A stretch of DNA of 64,000 bases from Dirofilaria immitis (Eukaryota; Nematoda; Chromadorea; Rhabditida; Onchocercidae), in the NCBI GenBank assembly GCA_024305405.1, contig JAKNDB010000098.1, positions 1,329,501-1,393,500 of the forward strand. The letters are read 5' to 3'. Below are positions 48,461-60,166 of the stretch, piece after piece; position 1 is the stretch's first letter, and every line of letters starts with the position of its first letter. The position numbers were made by a program, and so were the translations under genes. The notes below the pieces were generated by a model. That model ran no database searches. It was not told where the DNA came from and saw only the letters and a program-made list of their open reading frames with translations.

Positions 48461-51400
48461 ATCGGACTTGATAATCACATATATTTTAGTATCTCATCTT
48501 CCGTTTTTAAACCCAGTCACATCATTTAAAATTTATCCTTTTCTTTCATTTATATAGTTAATTTCACTCAAACTTAATCGAACAAGTAATTTAAAAAATA
48601 AAAGATTCATTTGATGTTTTGACGGAGTTATAATTCACATTTAATTACGTGAAGTTTTTCCTAAAAACAGTTTTTACTGATTGATATTTTCCGACTTAAT
48701 ATAGATAAATTAATCTAGAAATGATTTAAGTGATTTAAAATTTTTTCAGTATTGAAAATATTTTTAATTAATTAATTAATTATATAAGAAGTGGAAATTG
48801 TAAAATCTTTCCAATGCACTACTGATAATATGCTTTGAGTTTGTAAAATAATTGTTATACTAAAAAGTCATTGCCTGTGCTTTCAGATCCATGTGTTTTA
48901 TTATAGTTATCTTTGTTCGAAATTATTGGCAAAAATAATTAAAACTGAAATTATGCAATAAATGTGTAATTAATTTTGTCATGCCTAACAGCTTTACGTA
49001 TCTTCACTGATTAATATTCGTCATTCATTTTCAAATTTAATTATTAAATTTGCGAAAAGTTTCAAAAAAACATACATAAGAATTTGATATGCGATAGAAA
49101 ACAGCAATCACTGGAAAATCCATTTTTCATTTTAAAAATTCGACCAAATTTTATAAATTTCAGGTAAACATTTTCAATAATTTAATAAAAAAGTTTAGTT
49201 AAACAGAAGTCAATTTTCAACGGAATTTCAATTCATTTCATTATAATAAAATGAATTCAAACTGAAGCTGATTCCTAAATAAGAGCAGTTAATTTTATAA
49301 GAATAGTAAGCTGAGAAATATTATGATTTTTTAGCATTATCACTTACAAAATATTATATTTTCTTTTCTGTAAAACCGAGGCTCACGACCAAAAATTTTT
49401 GATAGTGAAACTAAATATAAATTTGCGTTTGTTAGATCTTATTTAGATTTTATGAAACTTTGAATAACACATTTTTTAAAAGGATATTTCAAATTGCAGT
49501 CAAACTGGTAAAGTTTTTTCCATTTATTTTTCATTTTCGTATATTTATCAGTTCAAATAAATTCTTTAGACTTAATACTTAAAACACTCTAAACTACACT
49601 TTTTCCAAGAAATTAGATTGATTGATGTTATCAAAAAAATACTTGCAATTTAAAGTTGCAATAAATAAATCTGTAGAGATTGATAACTAATAAATAATAA
49701 AACACAGTTTTAGTATAAAAATTATTCCTCTTCTTATCGGGGAATATGTTAAGGAAATAACTTTCTTTGTTGTCATCTCAAATTTGGGTAACTAAACATC
49801 GAAATGAAACATGTCGATGACAATAATTTTTATTCGGTAATAAATACGTCAAACAAAGCAAAAGATAAAAAGCTTAAAACACGAGAAAAACATCGAGGAA
49901 ATAAAATGAAAGACTAGGTTGAGATTAACAGCTGAATGATGTAAGAGCGGGAAGAAAGAATACTGCCGAAATTGGCTGAATGACCAATCGTAAAAACATG
50001 CCAGTTAACCGTGAGAAACACATTTTGGTATCGATGATCCCTGGTCTTCGCAGTGGATAATAATGGTTTATCGTACATTAGTTATACGAAGGGTTTAGTT
50101 CTTTTTTTTTCACCAAACAAGAATAAGAGATAGACAACATTGCATATAAAGCATGTTATTGAGAATGAAAAGAGAATTAAATAAATGATTCGTTACATCA
50201 GACATCCTAATATTTGCCTATGTTAGGTGATGAGTGGTGCAAAAAGTAATTTGTTTATTTGGATATATCGATTATAAATTATTTCAATTTTCGACAGTCT
50301 TACTTTTGTTTTTGAAATAATAATTGCGAGAATCCAGCATATATTATTGGCAATCAAATAAATCTCAGCGAATTTATTAGAGAAAACAGTGTTAACAAAA
50401 TAACCAATAAATTTTAGGCCAACTGTATAAGAAATAAGCAGCCAACACTAGAAATTTTTAAAAAGTTTTCTCAACTTTTCCTGATACGTTAGTCTTGATT
50501 TACTAACTATCCGAATAGCGGTGTTTTCTTTGTATTAAAAATCTTTTCTTTATTCATTACAGTTTTAGAAGTTACTTCAATTTGTCGAAATATTTCAAGT
50601 ATTCAAATCAGGGATTTGGTAAATCAGTTCTCGATATATTAACCATTAACGACTTTATAGTACCATTTTTAGAATACACATTTGTTTTCTACTACTTTTA
50701 TTTCATATTTCATATCCACTGTACCCATATTTTATATATATATCCATATTTTTGTTGATTCATCAATTATCACCTAAATCAATATCGGTAATACCTACTG
50801 TTCGGCTACAGTACCGCCGCAGCACCACTACAATACTGCTATTGCCTTATTATAGTAGCAATGTAACAAGCATTCAGTATTTCTTTATCGGCATTTTCGA
50901 CTCTCATCATAATTCCAGATTTCAAAAGCTGGTTATCACAACAAAGAAATCAAAACAAAAGAGCAAAAGCAATAAATAATGAATAATTCTGAAGATTATT
51001 GGAAATTACTGGAAAGATTACTGAAAGCATTAAATTAAGAGAAAATGACATTATCTTGAATAAAACAATATAAGCTTAGATGAAAATCATTTAAATAATG
51101 ATGAAGACGAATACCGAAAATAATAATATATGGTCAAAATGATAAAAGGCTGATGAGGAGAAAAAGATTTGCTAACGAAATGATAATCTTAAACCATTGT
51201 ACAAATTTAAAATACATAACAATATAATGTTATTTTACTATATGCATTTATTAATTAAAATAACAATGATCTCAACAATAAAGATTTAATGATATTAATG
51301 CACCCTAACATATGAAGAATTAGTAAACAGGAATACTTACATGGATCATTCGAGTGAATTACAGTTGATTTCGCATTATGAATATCAACTTCGCACTAAT

Positions 51401-51640
51401 TATTGATTTCAATATGAATATTTCGAAAAACTTAATTTCTCGAATTTTCCATAACATTTCAATGGTTTTCACTCGAACTTTGGATATTTATAAAACTTAT
51501 TTTCATATTATTTACATGAATGGAATTTTTATACTAAACTTAAAAATTTTTCAGACCAAGAAAGATATTTGACAAATTATCGTTTTATTATCTCATCTTA
51601 TGATCATCGTTATTATGATAATCTTATTGTAATAGATATA

Positions 51641-51646
51641 TTTATT
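51641..51646 (-). promoter_or_regulatory. Candidate polyadenylation signal for the phosphoesterase gene
   Basis: TTTATT on the plus strand gives AATAAA on the minus strand, about 55 bases past the minus-strand stop codon at 51701-51703. Confidence 0.5.
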
Positions 51647-51700
51647 TAACAGTTCGACAATATCTATATAACCAACGTTCTTTCTTATACATATCTACAG

Positions 51701-54700
51701 TTATATCAAAATAATAGGATTATTTGTTAATTGTAAACGATCATCAACCAAAGAACAATTAACAAATTTTGTATAACCATCTGTCGTACAGCCATACCCT
51801 AAAATTGAATACTTCATAAATATAAAATTTTACGCCTCTTCTACTTCATATGCTAATGAATTCACAATTATTAAACATGTATACTATTTTAATATGTCAA
51901 ATTAAAGCAGAATACAAATTAATATCATGAAATACAAATACAGTACTACGTAATCTGAATTTATAATATATATCAGCCAGAATCAAATAGCATTCTTTAC
52001 TTTACCTTTTCCGAAATACTGGATTCAACTATATGTTTAGTAAACTCTAGTCTCGTTTACAGAATAAAAGAAGCGAATTCAGACGACCAAGCTTATTCTT
52101 CCTAGATTCTATTTTATTCTTTTGGAAAAATGATAGAAAAATATTGTTTCTATTTTAAGAAAATAAAAACAAGCAAAAAGCTTGTTGATATACGGTAATT
52201 GAATGATTTCAGAATCAATGAATAAGGTACTAAATTTATGGCGACTGCACCTCTGACAATCAATAGAGAAAAACTACGGTAGCAAAATATTTCATTTATC
52301 ATTTAATAGCAAAAAAGAACAAACCTGAATGAATATGACCGAAAACATGATACTTGGGTCGAATACGTTTAACTACAGAATTCAATAATTCGACGCATCC
52401 GACGTGCTGTCCTGTTGATAGCATATCTCCGTGACCTGAAGAAAAACGAAGTTTTTAAAATTTTTATCACGAAATAAATTTCATTGTTGATTAAAAGAAA
52501 TGCCAAATAGTAATTTAATTCCAATTTTTGAAATAATTTCACTCTTTAAATCAATTAAATGAAAGAATCTTAATTGTGATAATTTTTCGGGATCAAAAAT
52601 CATTAGCAGATAAGCAAAAATGATCATTCCCTTGTTACAATCATTAATATATGAAGTTAGTTCTATCTGAAATCGTTCAATTATTAATTTGTGGCAACCT
52701 AATGGAGGTGTATGAGTGATAAGAACATCGACACCAGTTGGTATATCATTCCATTTATCAAGCAGTGCTTGTCCTCGAGGCAGATCAAAAGCCTCATCAT
52801 TATACTGCGGTAGCCTGAAATAAAATTTTATCAAATTTTTTTGCAAATTTCTGAATTTATTTCAAAAATTCGAATAATAATATTTGGGATATGAACTAAG
52901 AGAATTCGTTAAGGATGTTTCCAAAACTGTTAAAGTTTCAAATTTATAACTTATGGCATTTCTCAAAACTTAACATTTATATTCAATCTTTTTCATCCAA
53001 TTAATGTTTTCCTCAGCATGTAGTTGATATGATAAAAGAAAAAGTAATATTATTAAGACATTTTTTGCGAAATGCCATAAACTCATTATTAGTTTCAAAA
53101 ATCCAACTAATAATTAATAATTAGAGTCAAGTATCAAAGTAATTATTGATGCAATTGATAAATTATAAAAGTAACTTAGGCAAATTTTTAAACCTTGGAA
53201 GCCAACATGATAAGCTATTTTATAATTAATAACAATGTGATAATAAATTTAACAAAAAATATTTTTTTTTATCTGAACATGTACATTAATTATTTGATTG
53301 AAATAAAATATTAACCATGGTGTTCCATAAATTCGAATACCGAATAATTTCATTGAACTATCTTTTAAATAAATTGCATCTTCCAATTTTGCTTTAGCAT
53401 TTTTATTTCTTGTAATGAAAAATGATTACTAAGCGTTTGCTTTACAGCTAATTTCTTTGCACCAAGTTTACTTCCTAAAAAGGAATTCATATATTATAAG
53501 TTTAGAACTTCGCTTTCAAACTTTTTTTGATCTATACAAAGCAAAGATTTTAAATTAAAATAATAAAATATTAAAAGTTAAAACACTACTGTAATCTAAA
53601 ATTTTTGTTTCATATGGATTGCAAAAAGGATTCATTTGAATCATACCAAATTAGGGTCAAGATTATTAGGGTTAAGATTAACTAAAATATAATGTTCTTT
53701 CATTTCAATAGTCATCAGTCACTTAAATTTACCAGCATCACTGATAGGATAAATTAAGGCGGAAATAATAACTTGCGGCATATGTTTTATATCTAAAAAG
53801 ATTCCAGTTGCTGAAGATATTTATTGATTATAAGTGGATAAGTAGCTTCAATGAAGCAATTGATAAAATGATTAGAAATGTATGGCAAAGAACTTTAATG
53901 ATTTGTTTCATTTATTTGTTATCATTTAAAATCTTACCGCTAACTTTGACAAAACGATCATCGAATGTGTATTCATTACCACCGGCAATCACTATTTTAA
54001 AAGTATGCGGGAGCTGTTCTGTAAAGAATAAGAAAAAGAAAAGATTAGAAATTTTGTATAAAAATATTTTAAGTACTGTAAGAAAGCATAAAAATTACTG
54101 TAATATTTTTATTATTGTAAAAAGTGCACTAGTTATATGAATTTGAAATGTGAATGCGAATCAATGTGAATTTGATATTTGCAATTTGCTTAAACTATTT
54201 GTATCTAAAATTCAAAATTGTGATTTAAATTAAATTTATTATTTGATAGTAAAATAAATGAGTAAATCTACGTTTTAAAAATTTCAAATTAAAAATAAGC
54301 CACTTTTAGAAACAACTAAAATTTAATTAAGTTCAAATGTGTTTTTCGACATTACTAAGATTATAAGACTATAACTATGTTAATGATATGCGAGTAGTAA
54401 AGTTTCTGAACAAATTACACATAATAATTCAAACTGAAACTCCGATTCTTTGAATTTATAAAGATTATGAGAATCAAATAAGAAGCAAAGCATTTGATAA
54501 TTTTTGAAATGTTAGGATACTGAAATGGCTGATTTTTTTTTTTGAATTTTTATATTAATCACAAAATTTTTTAATTTATTATAAATTCAATTATAAGATT
54601 GGGATTTTTGAATGACAGAGAAGTTTGAAATTCATTTTTCCGTATGATTGAGGTTTAATTATATTATACAATTTAAAAAAGCGTTGTTTTGATAATTTAC

Positions 54701-56433
54701 AAAATGTTTTCAATAATTCAGGAATTCATGTGTATCGTTTAGAATTCTAAAAAGTAGTTTGAATGCTTTTACTTACTCAAATATTTGCTAAAATCTTCGA
54801 CTTCATCCGGTCCTCCAAATAGTGTAAAATTTCCGGCAACAATAAGAATATCACCAAGTGGAATGGATTGCGGATGCGGGAATGATTGATGAAGACATGC
54901 CATGCAGACAAATCGGACAGCATCCTGTCTTATCGGTGTATCCAATTTCATCTAAAGCAATCATTTTGAATTTAAGGAATTAGTTGAATAAAAAATAAAA
55001 AAACTTATAAGTAGCTTATTTAGAGATTGGAAACTTAAAACTTGGAAGCATTTATATAATGATTCTCTTATCATGTTTTTTAATAGCTTCTTTCCGATGC
55101 TGGAATTTTTTAAAAATAAAAATTTTCGTAAACAAAAATTTTTAAATATCAAGAATTTTACAACTATCATGAAAATAAACAATTTCCCATCTTTACCTGT
55201 CTTACCGCTATCACCGGACGATTATTTTTAAGCATTTCCCAAGCTATCATCGGATCATCGGTGTATTTGTGTGGTGTAACCTGTCAATAATAACAATTTC
55301 AAATAAACATTTCTCACAAATTTTTTATTTATTAAATTTTCCCATCTCATTTTTCTTCAAACAATAATAGTAATTTGAATTAGGTGTAAACATTTTTCAC
55401 AAATTATTTATTTGCTTATTAAATTTTATTTTCTTTTTGATTGTTAAAAATTACTGGATGAATTGTAATTTATAATTTTTGTTTTTTCTGACAAAAAAAT
55501 TTATAATTTTTGAAATTTTTTTAAATCAACATTTATCAATTTTCCTACTTCAATTGAAAAACTTGAACATCGTCGTTGACGCCTCAACAAATGTCGTTGT
55601 GACCTTCGATGTTGAATGATATGTGATGGTGATGGTGTTCGTTCATCATCAAATTTTACTTTTTCTAAGTCATCTGCTAATAGCAAAATTGATGAAGTCT
55701 CTAAAAAGATATGTATGATTATGAATTAATTGAAAGAAAAAAACAACATGAAAATATTCACTGTGCTATAAGTATCGAAATTTGATTACGATTTCAAATT
55801 TCCTGGAACATTCTCGACAACTGATATAAATATTTATTCAATTTTAGCTATTAAAACTTTTTAATTTATTCATTGATTGAATATTCTTCTCAAACATGCA
55901 AATCTGATATCGTAAAGTTGCGAAAGAAAGAATTAAAAATTTCGAAACCATTATCATTTCTTTCGCTATACTCTGTTTGTGTATGTCGACGTCGGCCAAG
56001 TTCACGTAAATTCTTTATAGATGACTGTATAAAAGGCATTGATTTGCGTCGTTCTCGAGGTTTTGTTAAACCCTAAAATTTGATAAAAATCTAAAATTAA
56101 TTAAATAATAATATATATAGCTTGTGAAATAAAATCATTTTTATTTTTCGTTTTTTTTGCTTCTTTTTTCAGTCATCAAGTCTAATTGATTGAAAGAACA
56201 ATATCTTAAAGAAAGAAAAATAAATTTTAAAATAAAAAGAATTTTTGAAAATCCAAGCAAATATGCTGCTTGTTAGTGATTTTGAAAACTCTTCCGTTTT
56301 CAAAAATTTTCCAATCTTATAATAATGCTAACATATAATGCTTTAACTTTTATATGTAACATCATTTAGCAACTGTTAGCAAAAATTTGAAATATAATTT
56401 CAGAAATATTACCTTTTCTGATAAATGAATCAT
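51701..56433 (-). CDS. MPPED/UPF0046-type metallophosphoesterase with degraded metal-binding motifs
   Basis: Calcineurin-like phosphoesterase fold, same family as MPPED1/2. Exons, 5' to 3' on the minus strand: 56413-56433, 55949-56072, 55549-55700, 55197-55280, 54777-54951, 53938-54018, 53316-53474, 52699-52814, 52325-52435, 51701-51798. Phases agree and give 373 residues after one base is restored at a T5 run (53400-53404). Matches in order: VRFVCM, GDILIVAG, KIVIAGG, FGIRIYGTPW, DLPRGQALLDKWNDIP, DVLITHTPPLG, GCVELLN, RIRPKYHVFGHIHSG, YGCTTDGYT. Family motifs are altered: the usual SDTH reads ACLH, GDFT reads GNFT, AGNHE reads AGGNE. GHIH and THTPPLG remain. The first ~100 residues form a basic, Ser-rich extension (RERRKS, RRSQRH). 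Exon 1 (7 codons) is the least certain. It may be a pseudoenzyme or a binding protein rather than an active phosphodiesterase (inference). Confidence 0.88.
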
Positions 56434-59400
56434 TAAAATTTTAAAAAATATGAGAAGTTATGAAAAGTGATAGAAGTGTGAGTGTGCAAATTATATTCTT
56501 CGTGACTGATAATGGTGTGATAAATTTAATAAAGATATGAAAATTTTTAATTTAATCAGAAAACTGCAGAAAATAGAAGTTAATAATTGCGAAAATTATG
56601 AATTAGAAATTATTTATCAATGTGTGTGTATGTGCGCATGTACCAACTGATATTCTTTTAGATAAAAATTTTATTTTTCATTATCATAACATAATTATTG
56701 ATCTATATTAATTAATTAAAGATTAATTAATTAAAAAAAATAACAATAGGACACAACAACTGTTTATGGAATATAACATATAAATTGGTATGCATATTAT
56801 AATAGTTGAGGAAAATTTCAAATTAAGAAAATTTTTTAAAATAATAAATTAAATTTGTATAAAAGCAAATAAAAATTATGTTAAAAACTATTATTTGATT
56901 TTAAAATTTATTTATTTGTGCTAAAAAAATTTCGAAACTTCAAATTGAAAAAAAACAAAACTTTTGTTCACAATATTTGTAATTTTATTTATTTACTTGA
57001 AAAAAGAAAAAGAAGAAAGAAATAAACAAACCAGAATCATAATTAATGATGAAGACTGTTGTTTTGTTTCAAATTTTCTTTCTTATATATTTCAATATCT
57101 GTACTTTATCTAAATTTAAATATAATTTTTAAAATCTTCATTTAAAAAGTAATAAGGTGTATTATAAAAGTCCATAAGTATTATCGATATACGTGCTATA
57201 AAATTTATCAGTATTATCAATGTATATTGTATCATCAATGAAAATATAAGCGATTAAATGGTAATATTTTGGATCTGTGTACTTTTTTTTTTGAAAATAC
57301 AGTTGTGTATAAAATTTTATATTTTTCTAGCTTAATGAAAATATTTTGAAATCAGGAGTTCTAAAATTTGATCAATATTTCTATATTTCTAGAAAAGAAT
57401 AACTGAAAATACCGACAAAATTTCGGTTAGGAAGGGCTTTTCTGAAAGCATTTGTATTATTTATAGAATCAAATTCAAATTTATAAAGTTCTATGGATTT
57501 CAAATTGTTCAATTCAAAAGCTTCTATGCACTCACTTCAAGACGAACCTATTCTATCACTCTGAATTCCATTACTTTGAATTATTTGAGATAAAGTAGAA
57601 ATAAAAAAATAGGAAGGGAAAATTAATTTAATTTTTACAAGCAAATTAAAAGTTGAATTATTTCGTAAAGGGAGAAATAATAAAATAATGCAAATGTAAA
57701 CGAATTATATTTAAATTCTATTTGGATTTTTGATCACTAATTTTTGGATTCTCATATTCGAATTATATCTAAGTTCTCAATCATTAAAAACAAATGCTTT
57801 AAGTGAAAAAAGACAGATGTTTATATATTAGGATAAGTGTTAAATAAATATTAGACTAATTATTGAAACTTATAAGAAACAAAATTGAGGATGGATCCGT
57901 TTTTGCGATCCTAAAATTATCAAATGTCTGATCGTTGCACTAAAGCAGAAATGTTAAATGAAATCTTTTGGAAAGAATTCGACGAGCCGAAAGTGTGGTA
58001 TTACACTATAAATGTTATCAGTGTTATTAAAATTATCAAATCCAATCAATATATTTTAAAAATTGTTTAAAATTACTAAAGCATTAATGGGGAAATAATA
58101 TGATTTTGACAAGCAATATATAATTTTAAAAAAATTTTTTGATTTAAATTCATAGATTTGTTAAGAAAACACTTGAATGTATACTTGATTTTTTACACGA
58201 AAATAAAACTTTAAATCGCAGATAAAATGAAGAAGCGATATCCGACGTTCAGCTGACGTTCACTAATTAGATTCAGTATCCCAATTTCTTGATCCATGAA
58301 GAAAATCTTTAAACTCAAAAAGAAATGAAGAAGTGATATCAAATCAAACACTAAAATAGTACAGTACTATTAATATCATCATTATAAGAAAAGAAAGGTC
58401 TTAAGCTAAACCTTTTTAGATTAGGACTATTAAAGAATTATCACTAATTAAGTTCAATGTCCTAAAAATACGGAATATTCAATTAAGTGACTAAAAATTA
58501 ACTAAGCATTGTTTCTAGTCAACGACCTAATTTCATTGATATAAGAAAAATAGGCGATCTTAAATTAGGTGATTTAACTAATTAACACCTAATTTAAGAT
58601 CGCTAGTTAACTTTACCATTCAAAATATTTCAAACAAAAAAGAAAAAAAAGTCTTATCATAAAACTAACTAACTCTGAATTTGATTTATTTCCTTCTACC
58701 CATGACTGTGGAAAATGAAAGTTTTACGATACTAAGAAGAAGAACGATAAAGATGTTTTATCACTGCAACAGATGAAATAATTTCTTCCCACATTCTAAT
58801 CTGTTTGCATCAATCAAAATCTCCTCACTTTTTGCTCCTGAATTAGTTTTCGAAAAAAGGAAAAGAAAAAAATTTCGTAACAAAGCATTTTTCAAACAAA
58901 CGCATAGGAAGAAAATCAAAAATTTCAAAAAAAAAAATCATTTACAATTGATCACTTTGATCATGATGAGTTGAGTTTTTTAAAAAAGGACAAAGGAAAA
59001 AAAATAGACATTAGTCTCAAAGACATGCTATCATTCATTTCAATTTCGAGAATGCTTAGCGACTATCCATCCATCTATTTATTTGAATTCTTGCCGAACT
59101 AAATAGATCTCAGTCTCGAATTTGTTGACTACGAAATAAGAAAATGAAAGATCACTTGAGTTCAACTACGGGCTATTACATTTTTTCATTTTTAATGCAT
59201 TATAATTAATATCTTCTAAAAATATTTATTTTTTTTTAAATTCATTTTATAATGATTAAATGAATCCAATTATATAAATTGTTTACAATTTAATGTGTAA
59301 AATAGATTTCGAAATAATTATTTATACTAAGATGCTTGTTTGAAATAGATTTGATAAAAATAAATAAGATATAGTAAATATTTCCGAAATTTTGATAATT

Positions 59401-59723
59401 AGTAATAACTTGGCCAGTAATATTAGGATTACGCTGATAAGTTACATTAAGCTCATTTATTTATTTTTTTTAGAGTTTATCGATGTATTTTATATGTTTC
59501 GATAATTCTTTTAATTTTATGATTTACCATCACTAATGATTGTTTAATTATTATTAAAACAAATAAAAAATGATTTCAAATTGTGACTAAATGTTGGATG
59601 AATATTACTTAATTTATAATTTTTAAAGGAAAAAATTAGGTTATGAAAAGTCAGCGTAATTTTTTCCGAAAAAAATATCAAATTATTTCAACTAAATATA
59701 AATAAGCAATAGCACGATTTTCG
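56434..59723. other. Intergenic region upstream of the phosphoesterase gene
   Basis: No gene recognised. It should contain the promoter of the minus-strand phosphoesterase. It holds a perfect palindrome at 58554-58603. The rest is A+T-rich with short homopolymers and no long open frame. Confidence 0.55.
58554..58603. repeat. Perfect 18-bp inverted repeat (hairpin) with 14-base loop
   Basis: GCGATCTTAAATTAGGTG (58554-58571) is followed by 14 bases and then its exact reverse complement (58586-58603). It is not followed by a T-run and no gene adjoins it. It could be a short foldback remnant or form a cruciform. Confidence 0.85.
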
Positions 59724-60166
59724 TTAATGCCGAAAAAAATTGTTTATTCCAGATAAATCAAAAATCCATTCATATAAAATTCCATAAATTCTTGAAATCA
59801 TTCCTTTGCATTCTGTCCAATTGTGGAAGTGTTTCTTTTTTTTTGCAAAATAACCTGAAGAAAGGTCAAGTACATCTGATAACGCATTTTTATAATTCCA
59901 AATTGTACAGAGTTTTTTGGCGTGAAATTTAAGAAGAAGAATTAGATTCTGTGAACCATTAAATTTTGATTTTAGAAAATGATTCAAAACTTTTTCTTTG
60001 CGTAAATACTAAATTGACTGTCAAAATTTTCGCAAATCATCGAATAATAGTTCGTTGTTATAATATAAAGCAGGAAAAGATGATAACTGATCAATTCTGA
60101 TTGCCAATCAGCTGTGAGTCTACCTATCAAATCATTTAAGTTTTTTATCAGGTCGATATGCTTCAA
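59724..60166 (-). CDS. Unrecognised coding-like stretch, probable 3' exon with one frame break
   Basis: Two abutting minus-strand frames join into about 147 residues if one base is added at a T4 run on the minus strand (59986-59989 on plus), the same kind of break seen in the clear genes. The combined frame is long for this A+T-rich background. It has mixed, helix-like sequence: LNDLIGRLTADWQSEL, LLLKFHAKKLCTIWNY, ALSDVLDLSSGYF, KGMISRIYGILYEW, then a stop. No ATG starts it; an acceptor-like TTGAAG precedes the first codons, so it would be a terminal exon. The SRIY-containing end is faintly like NEPRO-type nucleolar proteins from memory, but I cannot claim this. It could also be a pseudogene or chance. 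Confidence 0.4.

Larger units (their letters stand above)
48337..51700. other. Intergenic region between convergent genes
   Basis: The ShKT gene and the phosphoesterase gene converge here, so both 3' UTRs lie in it. The segment 49920-50110 is locally richer in G+C and ends in a T-run, but I could not match it to a known RNA. A G+C-richer patch near 50800-50850 is also unexplained. No protein gene was found; open frames at 50752-50979 and 51378-51572 lack motifs. Confidence 0.5.

Noticed and set aside
53808..54140. Plus-strand frame of 110 codons.
   Set aside because: It lies opposite the phosphoesterase exon at 53938-54018 and has only low-complexity sequence of its own.
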